Below, piece by piece: positions 7,885 through 14,669 of a stretch of DNA of 17,938 nt (positions are counted from its first letter, which is position 1; the number at the start of each line of letters is the position of its first letter). The stretch comes from JAPLGE01 sp964355545. Its GTDB lineage: Bacteria > Bipolaricaulota > Bipolaricaulia > UBA7950 > UBA9294. The notes under the pieces are model-generated. The model was not told the DNA's origin. It saw nothing but the letters and a program-made list of their open reading frames with translations, and did not search any database. Where the stretch lies: positions 1 through 17,938 of the forward strand of contig CAYHEK010000030.1 in NCBI GenBank assembly GCA_964355545.1, read 5' to 3'. The position numbers and the translations under genes are program-made.

Positions 7885-9228
7885 GTGCCGTTTAGCTGCG
7901 GACACTGTGGGTATCGCTCGGTGAAGTGGCTCGGCCGCTGCCCGAGTTGTGGGGAGTGGGATACCCTCGTCGAGGAGGCAGGCGAGGCGGCGAAGGAGGC
8001 TGCGAGCTCCTCGTGGATTGGGGAGGACCTCCAGCTGATCAGCGCGATCGACCTCGGGGAGATCGAGCGCCTTCAGTCTGGGATTGCAGAGTTCGACCGG
8101 CTCATGGGGGGTGGACTGGTCCCCGGCGGGGTGATCCTCTTTGGCGGCGAGCCGGGGATCGGGAAGTCGACTCTTCTCTTGGAGCTCGCCCAGAATCTTG
8201 CCGAGCGGTACGGGAACGTTCTCTACGTCTCGGGGGAGGAATCGGCAGCGCAGATCAAGCTCCGGGCGAGCCGCCTGGGGGTGACGAGCGATCGCCTCTA
8301 CGTCCTCCCCGAGCAGTCCCTCGTGCGGATCGTCGAGGCGGTCGAGCGGACGAGTCCTTCCGTCCTGATCGTGGATTCGATTCAGACAACGATCTCCCAA
8401 GCCATTCCCGGCGAGGCGGGGAGCCTGCGCCAGCTGCGCGAGTCGAGCGCTGAACTCACCCGGCTCACGAAGGCGCGGAAGATGGTGACCTTCCTTGTCG
8501 GGCACATCACCAAGGAGGGGGCCTTCGCCGGGCCGAAGACGGTCGAGCACCTTGTCGACGTCGCGATCTACCTCGAGGGGAGCCGCGGAGAGGACGTGCG
8601 GGTCCTGCGTTCGGTGAAGAACCGCTTCGGGTCGACGAACGAGGTCGCCGTCTTCCAGATGCTCCCACAGGGTTTGAAGGAGATTGCCGACCCGTCGCGC
8701 TTCTTCCTCGAGATCGAGAAGAAGCCGCGTCCCGGCACGGTCGTCGTTCCCATCCTCGAGGGGACGCGGCCGATCCTGATTGAGGTGCAGGCCCTCGTCG
8801 CACCGACCGGAGGCTACGGGATCCCCCAGCGCCGCGCTACGGGGCTCGATGTGAACCGCGTCCTTCTCCTCCTTGCCGTCATCGAGCGCCGCCTGGGGAT
8901 CCACACGGGCGCATCCGACGTCTACCTCTCCATTGCTGGCGGCCTGGAGGCGCGCGAGAGGGCGGTCGACCTGGGGGTAGTCGCGGCGGTCGTCTCCAGC
9001 CTCCGCGACCGGCCCCTCCCCGAGCGGACGGTCGTCGTGGGCGAAGTCGGGCTCTCAGGAGAGGTGCGCGGGGTGAAGAAGCTCCGCGAGCGGATCGGGG
9101 AAGCGGGGAAGCTCGGGTACGAACGGGCGATCGTCCCCGCGGGTCCCGGACTCCCCTCGCGGGGGAAGATGGAGATCGTCCCCGTGGAGGCGATTGAGGG
9201 TGCGGCCGAGGCCTTGCGGCTCCGCTAG
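7885..9228 (+). CDS. radA: DNA repair protein RadA (Sms)
   Basis: A RecA-like ATPase/helicase that promotes branch migration during recombinational repair. It has 447 residues. The N-terminal zinc finger has cysteines C5, C8, C19 and C22 around KWLGRCPSCG. The P-loop GGEPGIGKST is at 87-96 and the Walker B segment VLIVDSIQT at 160-168. The RadA-specific KNRFG motif is at 245-249, and a Lon-protease-like C-terminal domain spans about 290-447. The start is GTG, only one base after the clpC TAG, implying translational coupling. The clpC-radA order is also known from Firmicutes, where both lie in the ctsR operon. Confidence 0.95.
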   Translation: MPFSCGHCGYRSVKWLGRCPSCGEWDTLVEEAGEAAKEAASSSWIGEDLQLISAIDLGEIERLQSGIAEFDRLMGGGLVPGGVILFGGEPGIGKSTLLLELAQNLAERYGNVLYVSGEESAAQIKLRASRLGVTSDRLYVLPEQSLVRIVEAVERTSPSVLIVDSIQTTISQAIPGEAGSLRQLRESSAELTRLTKARKMVTFLVGHITKEGAFAGPKTVEHLVDVAIYLEGSRGEDVRVLRSVKNRFGSTNEVAVFQMLPQGLKEIADPSRFFLEIEKKPRPGTVVVPILEGTRPILIEVQALVAPTGGYGIPQRRATGLDVNRVLLLLAVIERRLGIHTGASDVYLSIAGGLEARERAVDLGVVAAVVSSLRDRPLPERTVVVGEVGLSGEVRGVKKLRERIGEAGKLGYERAIVPAGPGLPSRGKMEIVPVEAIEGAAEALRLR

Positions 9229-9243
9229 AGGAGGGACGAGAAG

Positions 9244-10071
9244 ATGACCGACCCGCGGATGGAGACGCTCGAACGGGCGAAGGCGGTCCTGGAGAAGCGG
9301 GTGGCGGAGAGGCCAAAGGTGGCGCTCGTCCTCGGTTCGGGGTTTTCCGACGCGTTCGGCTTGCCGGCCGGAGGAATGCGCATCCCGTGGGCGGAGATCC
9401 CGGGGTTTCGCACGCCGACGACCGTGGGGCACATGGGTGAGCTGTGGGTCGGGAAGATCGAGGAGAAACTGGTCTTCCTTCAGCGCGGCCGGACGCACTA
9501 CTACGAGGGGTACTCCCTGGACGAAGTCACCTTCGCCGTCCGCCTGTTCGCTCTCCTCGGCGCGAAGATCCTCGTTCTCACCAACGCCTCCGGGGCGATC
9601 AACCCAAACTTCTCCGCGGGCGACCTCGTCCTGGTAACCGATCACATCAACCTGCTCGGGACAAACCCGCTTCGCGGGCCGAACCTGGAGCGACTCGGAC
9701 CGCGTTTTCCTGACATGTCAAGAGCGTACAGTCCACGCCTGCGCGACCTGGCGAAGGAGGCCGCCACGGCGGAAGGGATCGAACTTAACGAGGGGGTCTA
9801 CGTCGCGGCGCTCGGCCCCTCCTACGAGACCCCGGCTGAGATCCGTGCCTTCCGCGCCCTGGGTGCGGACTTGGTCGGCATGTCGACCGTGCCGGAGGTG
9901 ATCGCGGCGGTGCATGCGGGAATGGAGGTCCTCACGATCTCGTGTGCCACAAACCTCGCCGCCGGCGTGGACCCGGAGGCCACGCTATCGCACGACGAAG
10001 TTGTGGAGACCCTGCGCCGCAAGGGGGAGGAGATGCGGCGTCTCCTCTTCGCGATCCTCCGGCGCCTCTAG
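9244..10071 (+). CDS. punA: Purine-nucleoside phosphorylase, trimeric (class II) family
   Basis: Phosphorolyses purine (deoxy)ribonucleosides to base plus (deoxy)ribose 1-phosphate in purine salvage. It has 275 residues, typical of the trimeric family. GSGFS (31-35) is the phosphate loop. RTHYYEGY (83-90) and NASGAIN (114-120) are family signatures. GPSYETPAEIRAFRALGAD (191-209) includes the purine-site glutamate E195. VGMSTVPE (211-218) and TNLAAG (236-241) complete the base-binding pocket. GPSYET rather than GPNFET and NASGAIN rather than NAAGGLN are mild variants; 5'-methylthioadenosine phosphorylase is a less likely relative. The ribosome site GAGGAGGG is clear, and the gene lies 15 bp after radA, probably in the same operon. 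Confidence 0.93.
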   Translation: MTDPRMETLERAKAVLEKRVAERPKVALVLGSGFSDAFGLPAGGMRIPWAEIPGFRTPTTVGHMGELWVGKIEEKLVFLQRGRTHYYEGYSLDEVTFAVRLFALLGAKILVLTNASGAINPNFSAGDLVLVTDHINLLGTNPLRGPNLERLGPRFPDMSRAYSPRLRDLAKEAATAEGIELNEGVYVAALGPSYETPAEIRAFRALGADLVGMSTVPEVIAAVHAGMEVLTISCATNLAAGVDPEATLSHDEVVETLRRKGEEMRRLLFAILRRL

Positions 10072-10098
10072 GAGAGGAGAAGCGGGGGGGCGCGGTCA

Positions 10099-10126
10099 TT
10101 GCGTCCATCGAGAGCCTCCGTATAAT
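10099..10126 (+). promoter_or_regulatory. sigma70-type promoter of GDH 1
   Basis: TTGCGT (10099-10104) and a perfect TATAAT (10121-10126) are separated by 16 bp. This is nearly the same architecture as the clpC promoter. It predicts a leader of roughly 80 nt before the GDH 1 ATG. Confidence 0.65.
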
Positions 10127-10132
10127 CTCGCG

Positions 10133-10210
10133 GCCGTCTCGAGGAAGATGAGGACACCAGGTCTTCTCTGCACCGAAAGACGGCGGATTCTGCAAGAGAC
10201 TCTAGGAGGT
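10133..10210 (+). other. GDH 1 mRNA leader with two mutually exclusive pairings
   Basis: GCCGTCT (10133-10139) is the exact reverse complement of AGACGGC (10178-10184). GTCTT (10161-10165) can instead pair with AAGAC (10177-10181), so both helices compete for the same AGAC. The ribosome site TAGGAGGT is at 10203-10210. An in-frame ATG at 10148 would turn most of the leader into a 23-codon extension, but its GAGGAAG touches the ATG with no spacing. I recognise no riboswitch class. Confidence 0.25.
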
Positions 10211-10216
10211 ACCAGT

Positions 10217-11476
10217 ATGGCCAAAGGCTCCACCACGCTAAACCCGTTTGAGATCTCGCAACAACAGCTGGACAAGTCCGCGGAAAAGCTCAAGCTCGAC
10301 CCGCAGGTCCACGCGCTCTTGCGTGACCCGATGCGGATCCTCGAGGTTCACTTCCCCGTCCGCATGGACGACGGGACGACGAAGGCGTTCACCGGCTTCC
10401 GCGTGCAGTACAACGACGCCCGCGGCCCCACGAAGGGTGGCATCCGCTTCCATCCCGACGAGACGCTGGACACGGTGAAGGCCCTCGCCGCCTGGATGAC
10501 CTGGAAGTGCGCCGTGGTCGACATTCCCTACGGCGGCGGGAAGGGCGGAGTCATCTGCAACCCCAAGGAGCTCTCTATAGGCGAATTGGAGCGGATCTCC
10601 CGCGGGTACATCCGCGCCATCGGCCGATTCATCGGGCCGGAGAAGGACATCCCCGCGCCGGACGTGTACACCACTCCTCAGATCATGGCCTGGATGATGG
10701 ATGAGTACTCGAAGCTTGTGGGGTACAACGCGCCGGGCGTGATCACCGGCAAGCCGATTCCGCTGGGGGGGTCGCTCGGCCGTGGCGACGCCACCGCGCG
10801 CGGGACCGTGTACGTCATCCTCGAGGTGGCCAAGATCCTCGGGCTCAAGCTAAAGGGGGCGACCGTCGCGGTTCAGGGGTACGGGAACGCCGGCTACTTC
10901 GCGGCGAAGCTGATGAGCGAGCTCGCGGGGAGCAAGGTGGTGGCCGTCACGGACTCCCGGGGCGGCGCCTACGCGCCGGGGGGGATCGACCCGGAGGCCG
11001 CGCTCGCGCACAAGGAGACGACCGGTTCCGTCTCTGGGCTCGCGGGCGGCAAAGGGATCACGAACCAAGAGATCCTGGAGCTCGACGTGGATGTCCTGAT
11101 CCCGGCGGCGATCGAGAACGTGATCACCGGGAAGAACGCGGGTTCCATCAAGGCGAAGATCATCGCCGAGGCTGCAAACGGCCCCACGACACCGGAGGCG
11201 GACGAAATCCTCTACCGCAGCGGGAAGTACCTCATTCCGGACTTCCTGTGCAACGCGGGCGGGGTGACCGTCTCCTACTTTGAGTGGGTGCAGAACATCA
11301 CGGGATACTACTGGAATCTTGAGGAGGTCCACGAACGGTTGAAGGACAAGATGACGCGGGCCTTCCACGATGTGCACAAGATGGCGCAGGAGAACAAGGT
11401 CGACAATCGGACGGCCGCGTACATGGTCTCCGTACAGCGGGTCGCCGAGGCGATGCGCCTGCGAGGTTGGGTCTAA
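10217..11476 (+). CDS. gdhA: Glutamate dehydrogenase 1 (Glu/Leu/Phe/Val dehydrogenase family), archaeal-like
   Basis: Interconverts glutamate and 2-oxoglutarate plus ammonia with NAD(P). It has 419 residues and was started at the ATG with TAGGAGGT six bases upstream; MAKGSTTLNPFEISQQQLD aligns with family N-termini. Substrate and catalytic residues are all present: K73 (TKGG), K97 (MTWK), K109 (GGGKGG), D149 (PAPD), N321 (ANGP) and S353 (VSYFEW). The dinucleotide loop GYGNAG is at 221-226, with D246 at the end of the second strand, which hints at NAD use. From memory, long stretches (for example PQIMAWMMDEY and QNITGYYW) match Pyrococcus/Thermococcus GDH more than the other two copies do. It has its own promoter and is probably monocistronic. 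Confidence 0.93.
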   Translation: MAKGSTTLNPFEISQQQLDKSAEKLKLDPQVHALLRDPMRILEVHFPVRMDDGTTKAFTGFRVQYNDARGPTKGGIRFHPDETLDTVKALAAWMTWKCAVVDIPYGGGKGGVICNPKELSIGELERISRGYIRAIGRFIGPEKDIPAPDVYTTPQIMAWMMDEYSKLVGYNAPGVITGKPIPLGGSLGRGDATARGTVYVILEVAKILGLKLKGATVAVQGYGNAGYFAAKLMSELAGSKVVAVTDSRGGAYAPGGIDPEAALAHKETTGSVSGLAGGKGITNQEILELDVDVLIPAAIENVITGKNAGSIKAKIIAEAANGPTTPEADEILYRSGKYLIPDFLCNAGGVTVSYFEWVQNITGYYWNLEEVHERLKDKMTRAFHDVHKMAQENKVDNRTAAYMVSVQRVAEAMRLRGWV

Positions 11477-11508
11477 GAGCGAGTCTCTCTGCAAGGCCGT
11501 GCGGAAAG

Positions 11509-11537
11509 GAGAGGAGGCCCTCGCAGCGCTTCCTCTC
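11509..11537 (+). terminator. Weak hairpin after GDH 1
   Basis: GAGAGGA (11509-11515) pairs with TCCTCTC (11531-11537) around a 15-nt loop, 33 nt after the GDH 1 stop. There is no T-tract after it, so terminator function is doubtful. Confidence 0.2.
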
Positions 11538-11549
11538 TCATCGGTAGGT

Positions 11550-11579
11550 TTGTGCGAGGGGGCGTCCCTTGTCTAGAAT
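11550..11579 (+). promoter_or_regulatory. Promoter of first CRP/FNR-like gene
   Basis: TTGTGC (11550-11555) and TAGAAT (11574-11579) are separated by 18 bp. The -10 box ends 7 nt before ATG 11587, so transcription should start at or next to the start codon. This also argues against the upstream TTG (11569) and ATG (11578), which lie within or over the -10 box. Confidence 0.5.
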
Positions 11580-11586
11580 GAGAAGT

Positions 11587-12333
11587 ATGGCGGGAGCCGT
11601 CTCGGATCTAAAGGAGAAGCGAGGGTTCCTCGCGAGGGTCTTCCCTTCGCTCGGCCCTGCGGAAATCGAGGAGCTTGAGGGAATCTCCCTTAAGGTTCAC
11701 TACGACGAGGACGAGCTGATCGCCCAGGAAGGCTCCTACGCGGCGGGAGTGTACGTGGTTCAGTCCGGCCTCGTCTCCATCGGGAAGTACGCGAGCAAAG
11801 GCTGGGAGAAGCGCGTCCTGCGCTTCCTCGCCGCCGGGGAGATGTTCGGGGTGGAGCCGGTCTTCCTGGAGCGAGAGCCGATCAACGCGGAGTTCGCGAA
11901 GGCGATCGTCGAGTCGACCCTCATCTTCTTCGAGAGGTCAAACATCCTCGCGTTCAGCAAGAAGCATCCCTACCTCTTCGCGGACCTGTGCCGCTGGCTC
12001 TCGCGTGAGGTGATCATGCTCGAGTTCAAGCTCACGCGTGAGGCGGTCGAGTCGATGGACCGAAATCTCGCTCTGCTCCTGATGGCGCTTGCCAACAAGT
12101 ACGGCAAGAAGGGAGCGGAGGGGGTCGTGCTCGATCTCCCGATCTCCCGGCAGACCATGGCGGAGATGCTCGGGATTTCCATCGAGACCCTGATGCGGGC
12201 GCTCAAGCGTTTCCGCGAGCGCGACCTGATCACGACCTCGCAGAGCCAGATTACGATCGTCGACTTCGAGAGTCTCAAGGAGAGGGCTCGCACGAGCTCG
12301 TTCTACCTCTCGATCATCGAGGAGACCCTCTAG
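11587..12333 (+). CDS. CRP/FNR-family transcription regulator (first copy)
   Basis: A 248-residue regulator with an N-terminal cyclic-nucleotide-binding-type beta barrel (about 25-115), a dimerisation helix and a C-terminal Crp-type winged helix. The recognition HTH is about 186-216 (ISRQTMAEMLGISIETLMRAL). The phosphate-binding cassette of cAMP receptors (GEL...ERSA) is not conserved: GEMFGVEP is followed by PINAEFAKA, so cAMP binding is unlikely. It lacks an N-terminal cysteine cluster, so it is not a classic FNR oxygen sensor. The effector is unknown. The start was set at 11587 because the promoter occupies the bases before it; the frame is open to a TTG at 11569. It lies 110 bp after GDH 1 and is convergent with the second copy, sharing a 4-bp stop overlap. 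GDH control is plausible but inferred from context. Confidence 0.88.
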   Translation: MAGAVSDLKEKRGFLARVFPSLGPAEIEELEGISLKVHYDEDELIAQEGSYAAGVYVVQSGLVSIGKYASKGWEKRVLRFLAAGEMFGVEPVFLEREPINAEFAKAIVESTLIFFERSNILAFSKKHPYLFADLCRWLSREVIMLEFKLTREAVESMDRNLALLLMALANKYGKKGAEGVVLDLPISRQTMAEMLGISIETLMRALKRFRERDLITTSQSQITIVDFESLKERARTSSFYLSIIEETL

Positions 12334-13028
12334 CGGCGCTTTTGGGCCTCCGTCGCGCTCGCAAGCCAGGTGCGCAGCGCTTCACAAGACATGATCAGCC
12401 GTTCCCCCTCGTGCGAGATCCCGGGGAGCGAACCCAGGGCGCGATTCACTCGGCCGGTCGACCGGCCGAGGAGCTGGGCGAGGATCGGCAGGGTGATCTC
12501 CAGCGGGAGGGCGAGGTTCTCTCCCTCGCGGGGTTCTCCACACCGGTCGGCGAGGTCAAGGAGAAGCCGGCCCAGGCGCTCCTCGACCGGAGAGGTGAAG
12601 AGCGAGACCGTCCGCTGCTTGAGGGTGTAGAACCGCCGGGCAAGTGAGGCGAGGCAGTACCGCTCGACCTCCTCCTCCTTCTCGAGGACTCGCAGGAAGA
12701 GGTCGCGCTCAAAGAAGAAGAGTTCCGTATCGGTCACGGCGCGGGCGCAGCTGAGGTGGAGATCGTTGTGCTGCTCCAGGAGGATCTCGAATCCGATCAG
12801 ATCTCCTGGTCCAAGGATTTCCATGGGCGGAGTCCGATGCCCTCCGGTCGGGGCCGCGCACCGATCACTCACAAGGCCGGTCGAGATGAGGTACGTCCCC
12901 GCCGCGTACGTCCCCACCTGGAAGATGAGCTCACCGTGGGGATAGCGAATGTGAAGGGGTCTGTATGTCTCGATGACGCGGCTCCAGTCCACCGCTCGAG
13001 CGTTCGCTCCTGTCTTCGTCCTTTCCAT
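12330..13028 (-). CDS. CRP/FNR-family transcription regulator (second copy, diverged)
   Basis: A 232-residue protein with the same layout as its convergent neighbour: effector barrel (about 15-115), long helix, and winged helix near 178-205 (EITLPILAQLLGRSTGRVNRAL). It shares the unusual barrel stretch Y-A-A-G-x-Y-x-x-x-x-G-L-V-S (residues 41-54) with the first copy (51-64), pointing to common ancestry. The overall sequences are far apart. The cAMP cassette arginine-serine pair is absent (GDLIGFEILLEQ...). No FNR-type cysteine cluster is visible, although scattered cysteines (57, 94, 125, 163, 215) and histidines exist. There is no clear ribosome site, and the promoter predicts a leader of only a few bases. 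It is divergent from the GDH 2 gene across a 326-bp gap. Confidence 0.82.
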   Translation of the reverse strand: MERTKTGANARAVDWSRVIETYRPLHIRYPHGELIFQVGTYAAGTYLISTGLVSDRCAAPTGGHRTPPMEILGPGDLIGFEILLEQHNDLHLSCARAVTDTELFFFERDLFLRVLEKEEEVERYCLASLARRFYTLKQRTVSLFTSPVEERLGRLLLDLADRCGEPREGENLALPLEITLPILAQLLGRSTGRVNRALGSLPGISHEGERLIMSCEALRTWLASATEAQKRR

Positions 13029-13040
13029 GGCTTCTGCAAA

Positions 13041-13069
13041 AGAGTAGCTGACTCCCTGTCCCTCGCCAA
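13041..13069 (-). promoter_or_regulatory. Promoter of second CRP/FNR-like gene
   Basis: On the minus strand TTGGCG (13069-13064) and TACTCT (13046-13041) are separated by 17 bp. The -10 box ends 12 nt before the ATG, so the predicted leader is about 6 nt. Confidence 0.5.
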
Positions 13070-13354
13070 TGTAAGAAGACGGGGTACGGAAGGTCCGCGG
13101 GCAGGGAGGGAGCCCTCATCGTGGAGTTTTCAGGCGGCCATTTGACATAGACATACATGCCATCCGCAAGTCACCAACCGCGAGACTACTCGCACATTGG
13201 ATTGTCGAAGGCCGGCCCATGCTCCGCAGGATGCCATGGCTGCAAGTCTGCTTGGCCGCGGTAGAGAGGTGCAAAAAGGAAATGGCGATCCCGTCGTCTA
13301 ACCTACGTTTCCAGAGGCCGGTCGGCTACCTTTCTTGCCGGAGGTGAACGCCTC
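13070..13354. other. Intergenic region between second CRP-like gene and GDH 2, with a dyad
   Basis: No convincing gene is seen. A composite dyad at 13174-13200 has CCAA, then GCGAG-ACTA-CTCGC, then TTGG, and could be an operator. TTGACA at 13142-13147 has no matching -10 box. Near GDH 2 only poor -10 candidates exist (TCTAAC 13297-13302, TACGTT 13304-13309) and no -35 box, as at activator-dependent promoters. A 35-codon frame (13157-13264) contains a CxxxCxxC pattern but has no ribosome site. GGAGGTGAA precedes the GDH 2 ATG. Confidence 0.4.
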
Positions 13355-14656
13355 ATGGCGAGTCAGCAACTGGGGACCGGAACAAAGCGGTCCGTGCGAA
13401 CCAAGATCAACCCGTTTGAGATGATGCTCCAGCAGCTCGAGCTTGTGCGCGAGCAGACGGACATCCCCGCTGGGATCTGGGAGATTCTCTCGCGTCCCGA
13501 GCGGGCATTGGAAGTGAGCGTGCCGATCACGCGAGACGACGGCGCAGTGGAGGTATTCACGGGATATCGGGTGCAGTACAATAGCGCGCGAGGCCCGTGC
13601 AAGGGCGGAATCCGCTACCATCCCGGGGTGACCTTCGATGAGGTCAAGGCCTTGGCGGGCTGGATGACGTGGAAGTGCGCCGTGGTGAACATCCCCTATG
13701 GCGGTGCGAAGGGTGGAATCATCAGTGATCCGACGCGTCTCTCCGAGCGGGAGCTCGAGAGGATGACCCGGCGCTACACGGCGATGATCTTCCCGCTCAT
13801 CGGGACGATGCGCGACATCCCCGCCCCGGATGTCAACACAAATTCTACGGTCATGAACTGGATCGTGGATACCGCGAGCCTCCTCTCCGGTGAGCCGGTT
13901 CCGGGGATCGTCACCGGCAAGGCGATCGAGCTCGGCGGGGCCCTGGGGAGGCGAGAGGCGACGGGGCGCGGGGTCATGGTCATCACCTTGGGTGTTCTGC
14001 AACGCCTCGGGATCGACATCACGAAGGCACGGATCGCCGTGCAGGGGTTTGGGAACGTCGGGTCGATCGCCGCGGAGCTCCTCGCGAAGCAGGGGGCGAA
14101 GGTCGTTGGGCTGAGCGACGTGTCGGGCGCGTACTACTGCCCGACCGGATTCAACGTCGACGAGGTCCTCCGCTATACAGAGACCTCTCCGGGACACCTC
14201 CTTGCTGGATACAGCGCGCGGGGTGTGGAGGAGATCTCAAGCGAGGAACTGTTGACCCTCGATGTGGACGTCCTCGTCCCGGCAGCCCTGGAGGCGCAGA
14301 TCGTGGTGGAGAACGCGGGCGGGGTTCGGGCGAAGGTCATCGTGGAAGGGGCCAACGGCCCGACCACGCCGGAGGCGGACCTCATCCTCGCGGACAAGGG
14401 TGTCGTGATCGTCCCAGACATCCTCGCCAACGCCGGCGGAGTCGTCTGCTCGTACTTCGAGTGGGTTCAGAACGTCCAGTGCTTCCCATGGGAACTTGAG
14501 GAGACGAACCAGCGGCTCGGCCGGGTGATGCAACGGTCGCTCGACGAAGTCTGGAGGCTCTCCGAGGAGCGGAAGGTCTCTCTACGACTCGCCGCCTTCA
14601 TCCTCGCCGTGGAGCGGGTCGCCCACGCGATCCGGCTGCGGGGGATCTTCCCTTAG
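13355..14656 (+). CDS. Glutamate dehydrogenase 2 (Glu/Leu/Phe/Val dehydrogenase family)
   Basis: A 433-residue member of the GDH family with an N-terminal extension about 10 residues longer than GDH 1. Catalytic and substrate residues are intact: K83 (CKGG), K107 (MTWK), K119 (GGAKGG), D159 (PAPD), N334 (ANGP) and S366 (CSYFEW). The Rossmann loop GFGNVG is at 231-236 with D255 after the second strand. The C-terminus ends RLRGIFP, as in Thermotoga-type and other bacterial GDHs. It is clearly not a recent copy of GDH 1 or GDH 3. The start ATG has GGAGGTGAA nearby. Its TAG stop is embedded in the ribosome site of the nucleotidyltransferase gene downstream, so the two are probably co-translated. 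Glutamate as substrate is likely; another amino acid cannot be excluded from sequence alone. Confidence 0.92.
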   Translation: MASQQLGTGTKRSVRTKINPFEMMLQQLELVREQTDIPAGIWEILSRPERALEVSVPITRDDGAVEVFTGYRVQYNSARGPCKGGIRYHPGVTFDEVKALAGWMTWKCAVVNIPYGGAKGGIISDPTRLSERELERMTRRYTAMIFPLIGTMRDIPAPDVNTNSTVMNWIVDTASLLSGEPVPGIVTGKAIELGGALGRREATGRGVMVITLGVLQRLGIDITKARIAVQGFGNVGSIAAELLAKQGAKVVGLSDVSGAYYCPTGFNVDEVLRYTETSPGHLLAGYSARGVEEISSEELLTLDVDVLVPAALEAQIVVENAGGVRAKVIVEGANGPTTPEADLILADKGVVIVPDILANAGGVVCSYFEWVQNVQCFPWELEETNQRLGRVMQRSLDEVWRLSEERKVSLRLAAFILAVERVAHAIRLRGIFP

Positions 14657-14669
14657 GAGGGGCGCACTC

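Noticed and set aside
13157..13264. Small 35-codon frame with CSAGCHGC (CxxxCxxC) upstream of GDH 2
   Set aside because: No ribosome site or convincing promoter, and the rest of the peptide has no recognisable pattern. Kept only as a note in the intergenic entry.
11477..13354. Classic CRP (TGTGA-N6-TCACA) or FNR (TTGAT-N4-ATCAA) boxes near GDH promoters
   Set aside because: Looking by eye at the intergenic stretches, I found no match close enough to report.
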